DNA of 64,000 nucleotides from Oscillatoria salina IIICB1 (GCF_020144665.1 NZ_JAAHBQ010000005.1:34082-98081); one strand, 5' to 3'; shown: positions 18,862-29,440, counted from the stretch's first letter. Notes: a model not told the origin generated them from the letters alone. Translations and numbers: made by a program.

Positions 18862-20754
18862 ATGCCGAAACAAATTATTATCGCAGAGCAACATCATATA
18901 GCTGCTGTTTTTTGGGAAGATCAAATCCAAGAACTTGTCGTCGCTACTGGTAATCAACAAGTCAGCGATATTTATCTCGGTATTGTCGAAAATGTCATAC
19001 CTGGGATAGATGCCGCTTTTGTGAACATTGGTGATGCAGAGCGAAATGGCTTTATTCACGTTACAGATTTAGGTCCTTTGCGCTTAAAACGTTCTGCTGA
19101 TACGATTACAGAACTATTAACACCGCAGCAAAAAGTATTAGTACAGGTAATGAAAGAGCCAACGGGCAACAAAGGTCCGAGGCTGACAGGTAATATTACT
19201 TTACCAGGACGTTATTTGGTACTAATGCCTTATAACAAAGGAGTAAACTTATCGCGCCGGATCAAAGATGAAGACGAACGCTCTCGATTGCGAGCATTAG
19301 CAATTTTAATCAAACCCGCCGGGATGGGGTTACTGGTGCGAACAGAAGCCGAGGGTAAAGCAGAAGAAGCGATCGTTGAAGATTTAGAATTTCTGCAAAA
19401 ACAGTGGGAGTCAATCCAAGAGCAAGCTAATTACACCAGACCTCCAGCGTTGCTCAACCGAGACGATGACTTTATTCAGCGCGTGTTGCGAGATATCTAT
19501 ACAGCCGATGTAAATCGGATCGTCGTAGACTCTCACACCGGATTAAAGCGAGTCAAGCAACAGTTATTCAACTGGAGTGGCGGTCGTCCACCAGAAGGCG
19601 TTTTAATCGACCACCATCGCGATCGCTTATCAATTTTAGAATACTTCCGCGTCAATGCCGCAATTCGAGAAGCTCTCAAACCAAGAGTAGATTTACCTTC
19701 TGGTGGCTATATCATTATCGAGCCAACAGAAGCATTAACCGTTATCGACGTTAACTCGGGTTCCTTTACCCGCTCCGCCACCTCACGAGAAACAGTTTTA
19801 TGGACAAATTGCGAAGCCGCAACAGAAATTGCTCGTCAGCTTCGCCTGCGTAACATCGGCGGCGTGATTGTCGTTGATTTTATTGACATGGACTCACGTC
19901 GCGACCAACTCAAACTCCTCGAACACTTTAACAAAACATTAAAAGCGGACAAAGCTAGACCCCAGATAGCTCAACTATCCGAACTTGGTTTAGTCGAACT
20001 AACTCGTAAACGTCAAGGAAAAAACATTTACGAGTTATTTGGGAAAAACTGCCCCACCTGTGAAGGATTAGGGCATTTAGTTCACCTTCCAGGAGAGCCA
20101 ATAATCGCACCAGTCGCCGAAAGTCCGATTCCAGCGAACACCAGCACAATGACTTTAAAGCCCTCAGAAAATCGCTCCCAGGAAATTGAGGCACTATTCG
20201 ATCTGGATGTAGAAGAAGATGAACCAGAAATCGATCTGCTCCATCATCCCAGCTATCAAGAGCAACTCGGAGGTACTAACACTCGTCGTCGTCGTCGCCG
20301 TCGCGTCAACGAAACGAATGTAGAAATCGAACGACCTAATACTCGCAATCTTAGTAGCAACGGAAATGGCTCAGAATTAGATTTCTCGCCAGAACCAGAG
20401 CGAGAAAAATTTCCTCCCAGCCGGATTTCACGACGAGATGATTTAAGGTCAGAGAAAGAAAAGATTACTGTCGAAATGTCTCCTCTCGAACAAGACGTAT
20501 ATGCTTTAATGGGCGTTTCCCCACTGCTGCGCTTAGATCGAGAAATCAAAGATCCCAGGTCATATATCATCGACGTAAAAACCGCAGGAAAATCAACACC
20601 CTCAGAAGTAGAGGTAATGGAGGAAGAATCTGCTGAGACAGTAATTCCAGCCACAAATACCGATGTCTCAGAATCGGTTGCCACCTCTGAAGAGGATTCA
20701 GAACGCAGTCGTCCTGTAGTCCGTCGCCGTCGCCGTCGCTCTTCGGCAAAATAA
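18862..20754 (+). CDS. rne: Ribonuclease E/G
   Basis: The 630-residue endoribonuclease starts mRNA decay and RNA processing. The N-terminus (MPKQIIIAEQHHIAAVFW) leads into an S1 domain (about 35-120), then the RNase H-like and DNase I-like catalytic part with VIDVNSGSFT and VIVVDFIDM carrying metal-binding aspartates. The zinc-link CPTC motif is near residue 398. After about 420 the tail is acidic and disordered with two arginine blocks, and it ends in RRRRRRSSAK, the conserved cyanobacterial C-terminal peptide reported to bind polynucleotide phosphorylase. A GAGGAAATTG ribosome site precedes the ATG. rnhB follows after 25 bases. Confidence 0.96.
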   Translation: MPKQIIIAEQHHIAAVFWEDQIQELVVATGNQQVSDIYLGIVENVIPGIDAAFVNIGDAERNGFIHVTDLGPLRLKRSADTITELLTPQQKVLVQVMKEPTGNKGPRLTGNITLPGRYLVLMPYNKGVNLSRRIKDEDERSRLRALAILIKPAGMGLLVRTEAEGKAEEAIVEDLEFLQKQWESIQEQANYTRPPALLNRDDDFIQRVLRDIYTADVNRIVVDSHTGLKRVKQQLFNWSGGRPPEGVLIDHHRDRLSILEYFRVNAAIREALKPRVDLPSGGYIIIEPTEALTVIDVNSGSFTRSATSRETVLWTNCEAATEIARQLRLRNIGGVIVVDFIDMDSRRDQLKLLEHFNKTLKADKARPQIAQLSELGLVELTRKRQGKNIYELFGKNCPTCEGLGHLVHLPGEPIIAPVAESPIPANTSTMTLKPSENRSQEIEALFDLDVEEDEPEIDLLHHPSYQEQLGGTNTRRRRRRRVNETNVEIERPNTRNLSSNGNGSELDFSPEPEREKFPPSRISRRDDLRSEKEKITVEMSPLEQDVYALMGVSPLLRLDREIKDPRSYIIDVKTAGKSTPSEVEVMEEESAETVIPATNTDVSESVATSEEDSERSRPVVRRRRRRSSAK

Positions 20755-20779
20755 GCCAAAATATTTCCTCATTAATTCA

Positions 20780-21418
20780 ATGCTCGATCGGGTTTCAACT
20801 CTAGGATTAGATTGCTCTAAACCATCTAAATTATTCGGCACTCCAGGACTGATTGCTGGTGTTGATGAAGTGGGACGGGGTGCTTTATTTGGTCCAGTCG
20901 TAGCAGCAGCGATAACGATTCCCTCAACAAGTTGGGAACAATTGGCGAAAATAGGGGTGAGAGATAGCAAACAGTTGTCAGCAAAACGGCGATCGGAACT
21001 TGCCCAAGAGATGCAGAGGCTATCTTTGAGTTGGAGTATTGCTTGGGCGAGTAGAAAAGAAATAGATCGATTAAATATTTTTCAGGCATCTTTGCTAGCG
21101 ATGAAGCGGGCTGTAATTAAGCTCAAGCCGCAACCAGCAATCTGTTTGGTTGACGGTAAGCACCAACTTCCTTCTTTAGGTGTGCCGCAGAAAAATTTGG
21201 TTAAAGGAGACGAGCGATCGCCGATTATTGCGGCAGCTTCAATTATTGCTAAGGTCTGGCGAGACGAGTTGATTTTGCGTTTTGCCCAAAAGTATCCGGA
21301 TTATGGATTGGCTACCAATAAAGGCTATGGAACAAAACAGCATTGCTTGGCTTTACAGCAATATGGTCCGACATCTCAGCATCGGATGTCTTTTAGTCCT
21401 TGCCAGGTTTCGCGTTAA
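20780..21418 (+). CDS. rnhB: Ribonuclease HII
   Basis: RNase HII cuts RNA in RNA-DNA hybrids and removes single ribonucleotides from DNA. The catalytic motif GVDEVGRGALFGPVVAAA supplies the Asp-Glu pair (about D29, E30). The VDGKHQLP and KGDERSPIIAAASIIAKVWRD segments carry the further acidic residues and the family's conserved helix. 212 residues is normal. It lies 25 bases after rne and is probably co-transcribed, an arrangement also found in other cyanobacteria. Confidence 0.95.
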   Translation: MLDRVSTLGLDCSKPSKLFGTPGLIAGVDEVGRGALFGPVVAAAITIPSTSWEQLAKIGVRDSKQLSAKRRSELAQEMQRLSLSWSIAWASRKEIDRLNIFQASLLAMKRAVIKLKPQPAICLVDGKHQLPSLGVPQKNLVKGDERSPIIAAASIIAKVWRDELILRFAQKYPDYGLATNKGYGTKQHCLALQQYGPTSQHRMSFSPCQVSR

Positions 21419-21464
21419 CTTTTTGTGGGGAACTGAAGACAGAAATTGGTTGTCAAGGAGGGCA

Positions 21465-21565
21465 CTATAGCAGTGAACAGTGAATAGTAAACAGTGAACA
21501 GGGATCGGAGCCTAGCAAGGTTTTCCGCAAATGAGGATGTCTTGAGCTATCTCGTTCTCTGCTCT
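21465..21565 (-). repeat. Dispersed intergenic repeat, copy B (inverted)
   Basis: Read on the minus strand this matches the repeat at 11721-11827: AGCAGAGAACGAG, GACATCCTCATTT, GGAAAACCTTGCTAG, then CTGTTCACTGTTTACT-type iterations and GCTATAG. Small substitutions and a few indels separate the copies. It lies just after the rnhB stop. Confidence 0.75.
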
Positions 21566-21628
21566 AGCATCGAATTGTCAGATTGGCTCTCACCACTAAC
21601 TGCTGATTCAGTCTAGTGGTGGTATTAG

Positions 21629-22225
21629 TCAACCAGTAGGGTTTTTTGCGGTTGAAAGAGTCTTAGCTGGAGCGATTTTTGTCTCTTCTTGAATGTTGTT
21701 ATTCGCCCAGAGGTGGTAGTCTTCGATAAGCTGAGAAACTAACCTTTGTTTAATTCTTAACAGCACGCTCTTGAGTAGTCCGTTACCTGTAGTTTCTAAA
21801 ATCGGTCTGGGTGTTAGCCAAAGTGGAGGTGGTAACTCGACTTTTACTTCTAAGTCTGCTTTACCTTGAAGATAGGTCTTGCCATTGTGTTCTTGAGGAA
21901 ACAATCGTCCTTGAACTTTCAAAAAAAAGCGATCGTTGATATATTCTACGCCGCGAATTTCGCAGTCTTCGGATTGTAAATATACTGTGCCGTCGGGGGC
22001 TGACCAAACTTTCAGCACTACAGTTGGTTGAAAATGGTATATATCCAAAAAGTTTAAGGGGCGCATTTTTAAGCGAAAATAAGATTCGGAAAGCTGATCC
22101 ATCAGTTTCTGATTAGCGATCGCCCGCACTAACCGTTGTGGTTGGCGTAAATAGTGTCGAATTGGTACTGACTGTTCTTCGACCGCTATTTTTACGGACT
22201 CTGAGGCTGTAAAGCGAATATTCAT
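21629..22225 (-). CDS. DUF1997 family protein
   Basis: The protein belongs to the cyanobacterial/plant DUF1997 family by its overall pattern: MNIRFTASESVKIAV start, PIRHYLRQPQRLVRAI, YFRLKMRPLNFL, and a C-terminal PPPLWLTPRPILETTGNGLL segment. It has no signal peptide or TM helix and is mostly beta-strand, reminiscent of START-like lipid-binding folds. I chose the ATG at 22225 (198 residues), since the longer frame begins with a TTG and a lysine-rich stretch. Biochemical function unknown. Confidence 0.75.
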   Translation of the reverse strand: MNIRFTASESVKIAVEEQSVPIRHYLRQPQRLVRAIANQKLMDQLSESYFRLKMRPLNFLDIYHFQPTVVLKVWSAPDGTVYLQSEDCEIRGVEYINDRFFLKVQGRLFPQEHNGKTYLQGKADLEVKVELPPPLWLTPRPILETTGNGLLKSVLLRIKQRLVSQLIEDYHLWANNNIQEETKIAPAKTLSTAKNPTG

Positions 22226-22513
22226 CAAAGGTAAAACTCTTACTGCTGTTTTTTTAATTTTAGTTTGCAATTCTTCACGTTTAGCACAGACAATCTGCTC
22301 TTTTTTCGGGAAGATAATCTTAGATCGTAAACTAATATGTATCTGTCTTCACTTTTGATCGTAAAAGTTTACACAATCTCGGTGCTTCTTTCTCAGGCAA
22401 TAGAGAACTCAGAGGTTACTTGAGAAAAAGAAGGATAAAATTAACTCCACAAGCTGATGACTAGCGATCGAGGAATTTGAAATTAAGATTTTTTTGCTTA
22501 ATAGTAGGTAATT

Positions 22514-23368
22514 ATGGCGATTTCAATTGCATACTTAGGACCGAGTGGTACTTATACCGAGGCAGCCGCCTTAGCCTATAGAAATTGGCTCAAAACCGAA
22601 ACCGAACAAGAAGGTTTGTTATGTCCTTATCCGAGTATTGCTCAAACTTTGCGCTCTGTGACTGCTCGACAGGCAGATGTAGCAGTAGTACCTGTAGAAA
22701 ATTCGATTCAAGGAAATGTGGCAAGTACCTTGGATACAGTTTGGGAGTTAGATCGACTGCAAATTCAGCACGCCCTGGTTCTCCCGGTGGAACACGCACT
22801 TTTATCTCGCGCCAAGTCACTTGCGGATTTAGAAACTGTTTATTCCCATCCTCAAGCTTTGGGACAGTGTCAGAAATGGTTAGAACGCTTAGGAGCTAAG
22901 GTTCAGTTAATTCCTACTAATTCTACGACTGAGGCGTTACGGTATTTAGATAAAGAACCAACTGCTGCGGCGATCGCGTCTATCCGAGCCTCTCAGCTAT
23001 ACAATTTGCCGATTCTCGCCTCGAATATTAATGATTATCCAGACAATTGTACTCGTTTTTGGGTTTTGGGGCTATCAAGCTCCAGCAATGGTAGTCATAT
23101 TTCTTTAGCTTTTAGCGTCCCAGCTAACGTACCAGGAGCGTTGGTCAAACCACTCTCAGTATTTGCTGAAAGAGAAATTAACCTCACGCGGATTGAGTCT
23201 CGTCCCACTAAGCGATCGCTCGGAGAATATCTTTTTTTTATTGACTTAGAAGGCAATGCTGAAGAACCCTCTACTCAAGCCGCTTTAAAGGAATTAACCA
23301 CTTACACAGAGGTGCTAAAAATTTTTGGTAATTATGATATTCTACCGATGCGTCTTAGTAAATCTTAA
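22514..23368 (+). CDS. pheA: Prephenate dehydratase
   Basis: Converts prephenate to phenylpyruvate in phenylalanine synthesis. The 284 residues are a stand-alone dehydratase without chorismate mutase: IAYLGPSGTYTEAAAL at the start, the catalytic DNCTRFWVLG motif (Thr-Arg-Phe) near residue 180, and a C-terminal ACT domain with the ESRPTKRSLGEYLFFID signature that binds phenylalanine for feedback inhibition. The stop overlaps the stop of the convergent LON-domain gene by 4 bases. Confidence 0.95.
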   Translation: MAISIAYLGPSGTYTEAAALAYRNWLKTETEQEGLLCPYPSIAQTLRSVTARQADVAVVPVENSIQGNVASTLDTVWELDRLQIQHALVLPVEHALLSRAKSLADLETVYSHPQALGQCQKWLERLGAKVQLIPTNSTTEALRYLDKEPTAAAIASIRASQLYNLPILASNINDYPDNCTRFWVLGLSSSSNGSHISLAFSVPANVPGALVKPLSVFAEREINLTRIESRPTKRSLGEYLFFIDLEGNAEEPSTQAALKELTTYTEVLKIFGNYDILPMRLSKS

Positions 23369-24006
23369 TCTAAAGCATCTTTAAGAGCCGTGCGAGCGGC
23401 TAGATGATTGAGAGTTGAAGAGAGAATTTCCGCTTCTCTTTGCAAGCGCTCTGCCGTATCCTGCATTTCTAAAAGACTTTGTTGCTCTGAGGCTACTCGA
23501 TACAGATTGCTAGCAACCCAGTAGGATAACTCTACGGGTAAAGTCGGAAGGTCTTCTCGAAGATCGATTTGGCGATCGCTTAACTTGGCTGATAGATGTA
23601 CTACATTCCGTAATAATTGTTCGACCTCTGTTGCTAGTGGTTGGAGATCTTCGTTAGGAGGTCGATCTTCAATCCACTGTACCAAACCAACTCGATAAGG
23701 TTTTTCACGAACATATTCGAGAACGCGAAAGCGTTGCTGTCCTAGAGTCAACATTTTCATCCGGTCATCTGGCAAACGCTGACAGTGAACTATCTCCGCA
23801 CAACAGCCGACTTTAGCTATTTGACCTTGAATCGGGTCAAACATCAAGACACCAAAACGGCGATCGCTCTCCAGAATCGTGTTCATCATAATTCTGTAAC
23901 GAAACTCGAAAATGTGCAGGGGCAGAGGGCGACCTGGAAACAAGACTACGTCTGGTAGGGGAAATAAAGGAAGTTCTCTCACCGCAATTGATGAAGAAGG
24001 TGCCAT
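23365..24006 (-). CDS. LON peptidase N-terminal (substrate-binding) domain protein
   Basis: The 213-residue protein is a free-standing LON N-domain: RELPLFPLPDVVLFPGRPLPLHIFEFRYR followed by a beta-barrel (GVLMFDPI, VGCCAEIVHC, QRFRVLEYV) and a C-terminal helical bundle. It has no AAA+ or protease domain, so it cannot degrade proteins by itself; it may act as an adaptor or chaperone-like factor. The family is widespread and uncharacterised. It shares its 3' end with pheA on the opposite strand. Confidence 0.88.
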   Translation of the reverse strand: MAPSSSIAVRELPLFPLPDVVLFPGRPLPLHIFEFRYRIMMNTILESDRRFGVLMFDPIQGQIAKVGCCAEIVHCQRLPDDRMKMLTLGQQRFRVLEYVREKPYRVGLVQWIEDRPPNEDLQPLATEVEQLLRNVVHLSAKLSDRQIDLREDLPTLPVELSYWVASNLYRVASEQQSLLEMQDTAERLQREAEILSSTLNHLAARTALKDALD

Positions 24007-24081
24007 TAGATACTGGTCTCAAGACTAACGATTTCTTTCACTTTAACTAATTTAACTAATTTCTCAGGTAATTTTCAGAGC

Positions 24082-24109
24082 AAAAACCCTTTAGATTAAT
24101 TCTAAAGGG
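24082..24109 (-). terminator. Terminator of the str operon, after rpsJ
   Basis: On the minus strand a perfect 9-bp stem (CCCTTTAGA/TCTAAAGGG, 24087-24095 and 24101-24109) with a five-base loop is followed by TTTTT (24086-24082). It lies 17 bases past the rpsJ stop. Confidence 0.85.
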
Positions 24110-24125
24110 CTCAAATAGCACTCTT

Positions 24126-24443
24126 TTACAGTTTTACTTCGATATCCACACCTGCGGGTAAGTCTAGTTTCATCAAGGCATCAATTGTTTTTGAAGAAGG
24201 TTGGTAAATATCGATGAGCCGACGGTGGGTACGAGTTTCAAAATGTTCTCTGGAATCTTTATCTACGTGGGGCGATCGCAGTACACAATAAATTTTCCGT
24301 TTAGTGGGCAAGGGAATCGGTCCGATTGCCGTTGCGTTCGTTCTATTAGCTGTATCGACTATTTTCTCACAGGAAGTATCTAGTAAGCGTCGGTCAAATG
24401 CTTTGAGACGAATGCGAATTTTTTGTTGCTGAATTGTTGCCAT
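24126..24443 (-). CDS. rpsJ: 30S ribosomal protein S10
   Basis: 105 residues with the S10 pattern [45 protein letters not shown] and a final VDIEVKL. Besides its 30S role, S10 (NusE) joins antitermination complexes. It is the last gene of the str operon, 169 bases after tuf, with a hairpin in between and a strong terminator behind. Confidence 0.97.
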   Translation of the reverse strand: MATIQQQKIRIRLKAFDRRLLDTSCEKIVDTANRTNATAIGPIPLPTKRKIYCVLRSPHVDKDSREHFETRTHRRLIDIYQPSSKTIDALMKLDLPAGVDIEVKL

Positions 24444-24560
24444 TTTTAGTTGTCCAGGTTCAAAGCCAATTTTCTATTATAGCAGTTTAATTTTGCCAAT
24501 AAAAAGCTATTTTTCGCTTGACAAATTTACTTAAATGTGATAAATGAATCGAGTCAAAAG

Positions 24561-24592
24561 CGAGCAAGAAGGCAGCCTGTGCCTTCTGCTCG
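24561..24592 (-). terminator. Hairpin between tuf and rpsJ, partial terminator or processing site
   Basis: CGAGCAAGAAGGCA (24561-24574) pairs with TGCCTTCTGCTCG (24580-24592), 13 pairs with one bulge and a five-base loop. On the minus strand it is followed by CTTTTGAC, a weak T-run, so read-through into rpsJ is expected. It could set the high tuf to rpsJ ratio. Confidence 0.6.
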
Positions 24593-24612
24593 AATTCAGG
24601 GAAGGATCGGAT

Positions 24613-25842
24613 CTACTTGAGGATCTTCGATACTACTCCCGCACCAATAGTGCGACCGCCTTCACGGATAGCAAAACGCATTCCTTGCTCGATCGCGATC
24701 GGGTTAATCAACTCCACATTCATTTTGATGCGATCGCCAGGCATAACCATTTCTGCTGGGCTACCATCATCAGCAGTAAAAGCTGTAATTGTTCCCGTCA
24801 CATCAGTAGTCCGAACATAGAATTGAGGGCGATAGTTAGGAAAGAAAGGAGTATGACGACCACCTTCTTCTTTTTTCAGCACATAAACCTCAGCTTCAAA
24901 CTCAGTATGAGGAGTAATCGAACCAGGTTTAGCAATCACCATACCGCGTTCAATCTGATCTTTTTGGATACCGCGAAGCAATACGCCAACGTTATCGCCA
25001 GCCATTCCTTCATCCAAAGTTTTTTGGAACATCTCCACACCAGTAACGGTAGTGCTTTTAGTATCCTTAATTCCTACTAACTCAACCGTTTCGCCAACCT
25101 TAACCTTACCACGTTCAATCCGTCCGGTAGCCACAGTTCCCCGCCCAGTAATCGAGAACACGTCTTCTACTGCCATCAAGAAAGGTTTATCCACATCTCG
25201 TTCCGGCGTAGGAATATACTCATCGACGTTATCCATCAACTCGTAGATTTTATCTACCCATTCATTATCACCTTTCTTAATATTCGGATCTTTCGTTAAA
25301 GCTTCTAAAGCCAACAAAGCCGAACCTGCAACTACAGGAATATCATCACCTGGAAAATCGTAGCTACTCAGCAATTCGCGAACTTCTAGTTCTACTAATT
25401 CGAGTAATTCTTCGTCATCAACTTGGTCTTGTTTGTTCAAAAAGACAACGAGACTCGGAACACCTACCTGTTTTGCCAGCAAGATATGTTCGCGGGTTTG
25501 GGGCATCGGACCATCTGCTGCCGAAACCACAAGAATTCCTCCGTCCATCTGCGCTGCCCCAGTGATCATATTTTTTACATAGTCAGCGTGTCCAGGACAA
25601 TCCACATGAGCATAGTGCCGATTATCTGTTTGATATTCCACGTGAGCAGTATTAATCGTGATCCCACGTGCTTTTTCTTCCGGTGCCGCATCGATATCTT
25701 CGTATTTCTTTGCGGTTGCCTTGCCAGAAGCCGCCAACGTCAGCGTAATCGCTGCTGTTAAAGTGGTTTTCCCGTGGTCTACGTGACCGATAGTGCCGAT
25801 ATTAACGTGAGGTTTATTCCTTTCAAACTTTGCGCGTGCCAT
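24613..25842 (-). CDS. tuf: Elongation factor Tu
   Basis: 409 residues, the usual cyanobacterial length. GTPase motifs: [11 protein letters not shown] (P-loop), [11 protein letters not shown] (switch II) and LNKQDQVDD (NKxD). Domains 2 and 3 follow, ending [17 protein letters not shown]. It delivers aminoacyl-tRNA to the ribosome. Located between fusA (168 bases upstream) and rpsJ in the str operon. Confidence 0.98.
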   Translation of the reverse strand: MARAKFERNKPHVNIGTIGHVDHGKTTLTAAITLTLAASGKATAKKYEDIDAAPEEKARGITINTAHVEYQTDNRHYAHVDCPGHADYVKNMITGAAQMDGGILVVSAADGPMPQTREHILLAKQVGVPSLVVFLNKQDQVDDEELLELVELEVRELLSSYDFPGDDIPVVAGSALLALEALTKDPNIKKGDNEWVDKIYELMDNVDEYIPTPERDVDKPFLMAVEDVFSITGRGTVATGRIERGKVKVGETVELVGIKDTKSTTVTGVEMFQKTLDEGMAGDNVGVLLRGIQKDQIERGMVIAKPGSITPHTEFEAEVYVLKKEEGGRHTPFFPNYRPQFYVRTTDVTGTITAFTADDGSPAEMVMPGDRIKMNVELINPIAIEQGMRFAIREGGRTIGAGVVSKILK

Positions 25843-26010
25843 AACCGATTAGTGAATTTTTGATTGAGTACGATTCAATTTGGGAATTGAAAATTAGCGA
25901 CTGTTCAGTAACTTGAGCCTTTTAATTTTAAATGGTTGGTTGACCAAAAAACAGCATTAACTTTTAGCTTTTCCTAGTCAACCCCATTTCCCTTCTCAAG
26001 TTTTTAATCT

Positions 26011-28083
26011 TCAGCCACCTTTAGTTTTAGCGATAATCGCTTCAGCCAATTGACGAGGAACTTCATCGTAGTGGCTAAACTCCATAGAGAAGATACCACG
26101 ACCTTGAGTTTTCGAGCGGATATCAGTAGCATAACCAAACATTTCTGCCAAGGGAACAGTGCTAGATACTTTCGCCAGACCATCTTCAGAGTTCATTCCC
26201 TCAATTTGACCTCGACGAGAATTTAGGTCGCCAATCACATCTCCGAGAAAATCTTCCGGTACTTCTACCTCGACTTTCATTGTTGGCTCTAATAATACTG
26301 GATTCGCTTTGTGAACAGCATTCTTAATGCCTATCGATCCAGCTATTTTGAAAGCCATTTCCGAAGAGTCTACTTCATGATAAGAACCATCGACCAAAGT
26401 CACCTTGAGGTCAATTACGGGATATCCTGCCAAAATACCCGATTCACAAGCTTCTTTAATCCCTTGCTCTACAGAAGGAATATACTCTTTGGGGATTGAA
26501 CCACCAACAATTTTGGAGACAAACTCTAAGCCTGCACCAGATTCTGCGGGTTCCACTTCCAGAACTACGTGACCGTATTGACCTTTACCACCACTTTGAC
26601 GAATATGCTTACCTTCTGCGTTAGTAGCTTTACGAATAGTTTCGCGATAAGCTACTTGCGGTTGACCCACATTTGCCTCTACTTTAAACTCCCGCAACAT
26701 TCTGTCTACGAGAATTTCTAAGTGTAATTCGCCCATTCCGGCAATCACCGTTTGATTAGTTTCTGGGTCGAGGCTAACGCGGAAGGTCGGGTCTTCATCT
26801 GATAGCGCTTGGAGTGCTTTGGAGAGCTTCTCCATATCGTTCTTGGTTTTCGGTTCTACTGCTACCGAGATCACTGGCTCTGGAATATAAAGAGATTCCA
26901 AAATAATTGGATTATCTTGATCGCAGAGGGTGTCTCCGGTAGTAGTCTGCTTCAGCCCGACAGCAGCACCTAAGTCTCCTGCGCGTAACTCGTCTACTTC
27001 AATCCGCTCGTTAGATTTCAGCACGATGAGGCGCGAAACCCTTTCTTTTTGTTGAGTAGTGGAGTTATAGACGTAACTACCTTTTGCCAATACTCCGGAG
27101 TATACCCTCATGAACGTTAAACGTCCGTAGGGATCGGAAGCAATCTTAAAGGCAAGAGCAGAGAATGGTTCATCATCGCTCGCCTTGCGTACTGCTTCTG
27201 TATCATCTGGCAACTTACCTTTAATCGGTGGAACCTCAATCGGAGCAGGTAGATAATCTACAACTGCATCTAATAAAAGCTGTACACCTTTGTTTTTGAA
27301 AGCTGAACCGCACAACAAGGGAACGATCGCGCCTTCGTTAGTTCCTTTACGCAAAGCCAAGCGAACTTCTTCTTCAGTAAATTCTTCTTCCAGAGCGTAT
27401 TTTTCTAGCAGTGCTTCATCGGTTTCGGCGATCGCCTCAAGCAACTTACCTCGATACTCTTGAGCAACTTCTTGAACTTCTGCGGGAATTTCTGTGTCTT
27501 CGATTTCTGTTCCCAGGTCGTTGGTGTACATTTTGGCGCGCATTCGTACCAAGTCAACAATGCCTCGAAACTCGCTTTCGCTGCCAATGGGAATTTGGAT
27601 GGGAACTGCGTTTGCTCTTAAACGGTCTTTGATTTGTTCGTAGACTTTAAAGAAGTTTGCCCCAGTTCTATCCATCTTATTGACAAAGGCAATCCGAGGC
27701 ACTTGGTATCGGTCTGCCTGTCTCCAGACAGTTTCTGATTGGGGCTGAACACCTCCGACTGAGCAGAATACAGCAATTACACCATCCAAAACCCGCATCG
27801 AGCGTTCCACTTCAATCGTGAAGTCTACGTGACCTGGAGTATCAATAATGTTGATCTTATGGTCGCGCCAGCTTGTGGTAATAGCAGCAGCGGTGATGGT
27901 AATCCCTCGCTCTCTCTCCTGTTCCATCCAGTCCATGATCGCTGTACCTTCATGAACTTCGCCCAATTTGTGAGCGATACCAGAATAAAACAGAATACGT
28001 TCAGTCGTTGTTGTCTTGCCCGCATCTATATGAGCTGCAATTCCGATGTTGCGAACTCTCTCTAGCGGGATATTACGTGCCAC
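26011..28083 (-). CDS. fusA: Elongation factor G
   Basis: Translocase GTPase with [30 protein letters not shown] and [12 protein letters not shown] motifs and all five EF-G domains. A longer frame starts at a TTG (28101), but that TTG lies inside a near-perfect ribosome site AAAGGAGGT; the GTG at 28083, four bases after it, gives [18 protein letters not shown], the family start, and 690 residues. It lies 216 bases after rpsG. The switch region and the C-terminus IIAKTKGG look intact. Confidence 0.97.
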   Translation of the reverse strand: MARNIPLERVRNIGIAAHIDAGKTTTTERILFYSGIAHKLGEVHEGTAIMDWMEQERERGITITAAAITTSWRDHKINIIDTPGHVDFTIEVERSMRVLDGVIAVFCSVGGVQPQSETVWRQADRYQVPRIAFVNKMDRTGANFFKVYEQIKDRLRANAVPIQIPIGSESEFRGIVDLVRMRAKMYTNDLGTEIEDTEIPAEVQEVAQEYRGKLLEAIAETDEALLEKYALEEEFTEEEVRLALRKGTNEGAIVPLLCGSAFKNKGVQLLLDAVVDYLPAPIEVPPIKGKLPDDTEAVRKASDDEPFSALAFKIASDPYGRLTFMRVYSGVLAKGSYVYNSTTQQKERVSRLIVLKSNERIEVDELRAGDLGAAVGLKQTTTGDTLCDQDNPIILESLYIPEPVISVAVEPKTKNDMEKLSKALQALSDEDPTFRVSLDPETNQTVIAGMGELHLEILVDRMLREFKVEANVGQPQVAYRETIRKATNAEGKHIRQSGGKGQYGHVVLEVEPAESGAGLEFVSKIVGGSIPKEYIPSVEQGIKEACESGILAGYPVIDLKVTLVDGSYHEVDSSEMAFKIAGSIGIKNAVHKANPVLLEPTMKVEVEVPEDFLGDVIGDLNSRRGQIEGMNSEDGLAKVSSTVPLAEMFGYATDIRSKTQGRGIFSMEFSHYDEVPRQLAEAIIAKTKGG

Positions 28084-28299
28084 GGTTACCTCCTTTGTCA
28101 AGCAGGAAAAGATTTTTTTTCGTTGCTTTATATTTACACTATTTACAATTCTATACTTTTTTTTAACTTTTCAGGGTGAAAGCAACCCCATCCCTAACAA
28201 TTCCATCAGAATGTTGTCGGCGTACCAGTTTATTATTTAAATGGGCTTTCCTAACCAGCTACGCTGCTAGCAAATCTTTTGGCACTAATTTTTCTGGTT

Positions 28300-28770
28300 T
28301 TAGTAGCGATAGTGGGCAAAAGCTTTATTTGCTTCTGCCATGCGGTGCGTTTCTTCCCGTTTGCGAATTGCAGATCCTGTTTCGTTGGCTGCATCCATAA
28401 TCTCGTTCGCTAACTTACTTGCCATTGTTCGCCCAGATCTACTTCGGGAGTATTGCACTAACCATCTTAGCGCTAAGGTGCTGCCACGACCCTGACGTAC
28501 TTCCATCGGTACTTGATAGGTTGCACCCCCAACCCGACGAGCTTTTACTTCTACTAATGGTGTCAGATTACGAACTGCTTTTTCAAATACTTCTAGGGGG
28601 TCGTTCCCGGTGCGTTCCTCAACCATTTTCATCGCATCATAGACAATTCTCAAAGCTAATGATTTCTTTCCATGACGCATTATTCTCCGCACTGTCATAC
28701 TGACCAAGCGGCTATTATATACGGGATCTGGAGGAACTGGGCGTTTTTTGATAACAGTTCGACGAGACAT
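28300..28770 (-). CDS. rpsG: 30S ribosomal protein S7
   Basis: 156 residues, [20 protein letters not shown] at the start and [13 protein letters not shown] at the end, the normal S7 length. It organises the 16S rRNA 3' domain and contacts tRNA at the exit site; in many bacteria it represses its own operon. Second gene of the str operon, 225 bases after rpsL. Confidence 0.97.
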   Translation of the reverse strand: MSRRTVIKKRPVPPDPVYNSRLVSMTVRRIMRHGKKSLALRIVYDAMKMVEERTGNDPLEVFEKAVRNLTPLVEVKARRVGGATYQVPMEVRQGRGSTLALRWLVQYSRSRSGRTMASKLANEIMDAANETGSAIRKREETHRMAEANKAFAHYRY

Positions 28771-28995
28771 AATTATACTTACCTTGTAAATTTATTTCAA
28801 TTTATTAGAATTCACTTCAGACAACAGTATTCTTGAGACTAAAATTTACTCTCAACTTCGCTATTTGCTAGTTTAGATGCTTGGAAAATAATTGAGCTTT
28901 TTCAGAACTCATTTTCGTCCTGTAATTTCTCTATTTTCCGAGGATACCTCAAGATCTCAAAATTTCGCTGGTGGCGTTCCCCAAAAATGGAATCT

Positions 28996-29367
28996 TTACT
29001 TAGGACGTTTAGTTCCATACTTAGAACGCCCCTGTCGTCTGTCTTTTACTCCTGTAGCATCTAGAGTACCGCGAATAATGTGATATCTGACTCCAGGTAA
29101 GTCTTTTACCCTACCACCCCGAATCAAAACTACCGAGTGTTCCTGTAAGTTATGACCAATACCAGGTATATAAGCAGTTACTTCAAAACCAGAAGTTAAG
29201 CGAACCCTTGCGACTTTACGCAATGCCGAGTTCGGCTTTTTCGGTGTTGTCGTGTATACTCTCGTACAAACCCCCCTTCGCTGAGGACATTGTTTGAGAG
29301 CTGGGGACTTAGTTTTCTTGTTTGCTGTCGATCTTTGTTTACGAATTAATTGCTGAATAGTGGGCAT
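28996..29367 (-). CDS. rpsL: 30S ribosomal protein S12
   Basis: 123 residues beginning [12 protein letters not shown]. The decoding-site loops [16 protein letters not shown] and [17 protein letters not shown] are present with wild-type lysines at the streptomycin-sensitivity positions, so no resistance change is seen. First gene of the str operon; a promoter is visible 74 bases upstream. Confidence 0.97.
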   Translation of the reverse strand: MPTIQQLIRKQRSTANKKTKSPALKQCPQRRGVCTRVYTTTPKKPNSALRKVARVRLTSGFEVTAYIPGIGHNLQEHSVVLIRGGRVKDLPGVRYHIIRGTLDATGVKDRRQGRSKYGTKRPK

Positions 29368-29440
29368 GAGTTAAAAAGTCTAGCCAGATTACCTTAAGCC
29401 TAAGTAATTCTTTACCTAGCTAAATGATTGACAATTTCCT

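Noticed and set aside
20256..20759. 167-codon minus-strand frame over the end of rne
   Set aside because: It is the shadow of the arginine/serine-rich RNase E tail; the plus-strand gene is certain.
24544..25080. 178-codon plus-strand frame opposite tuf
   Set aside because: Antisense of the EF-Tu C-terminal part; no ribosome site or family likeness.
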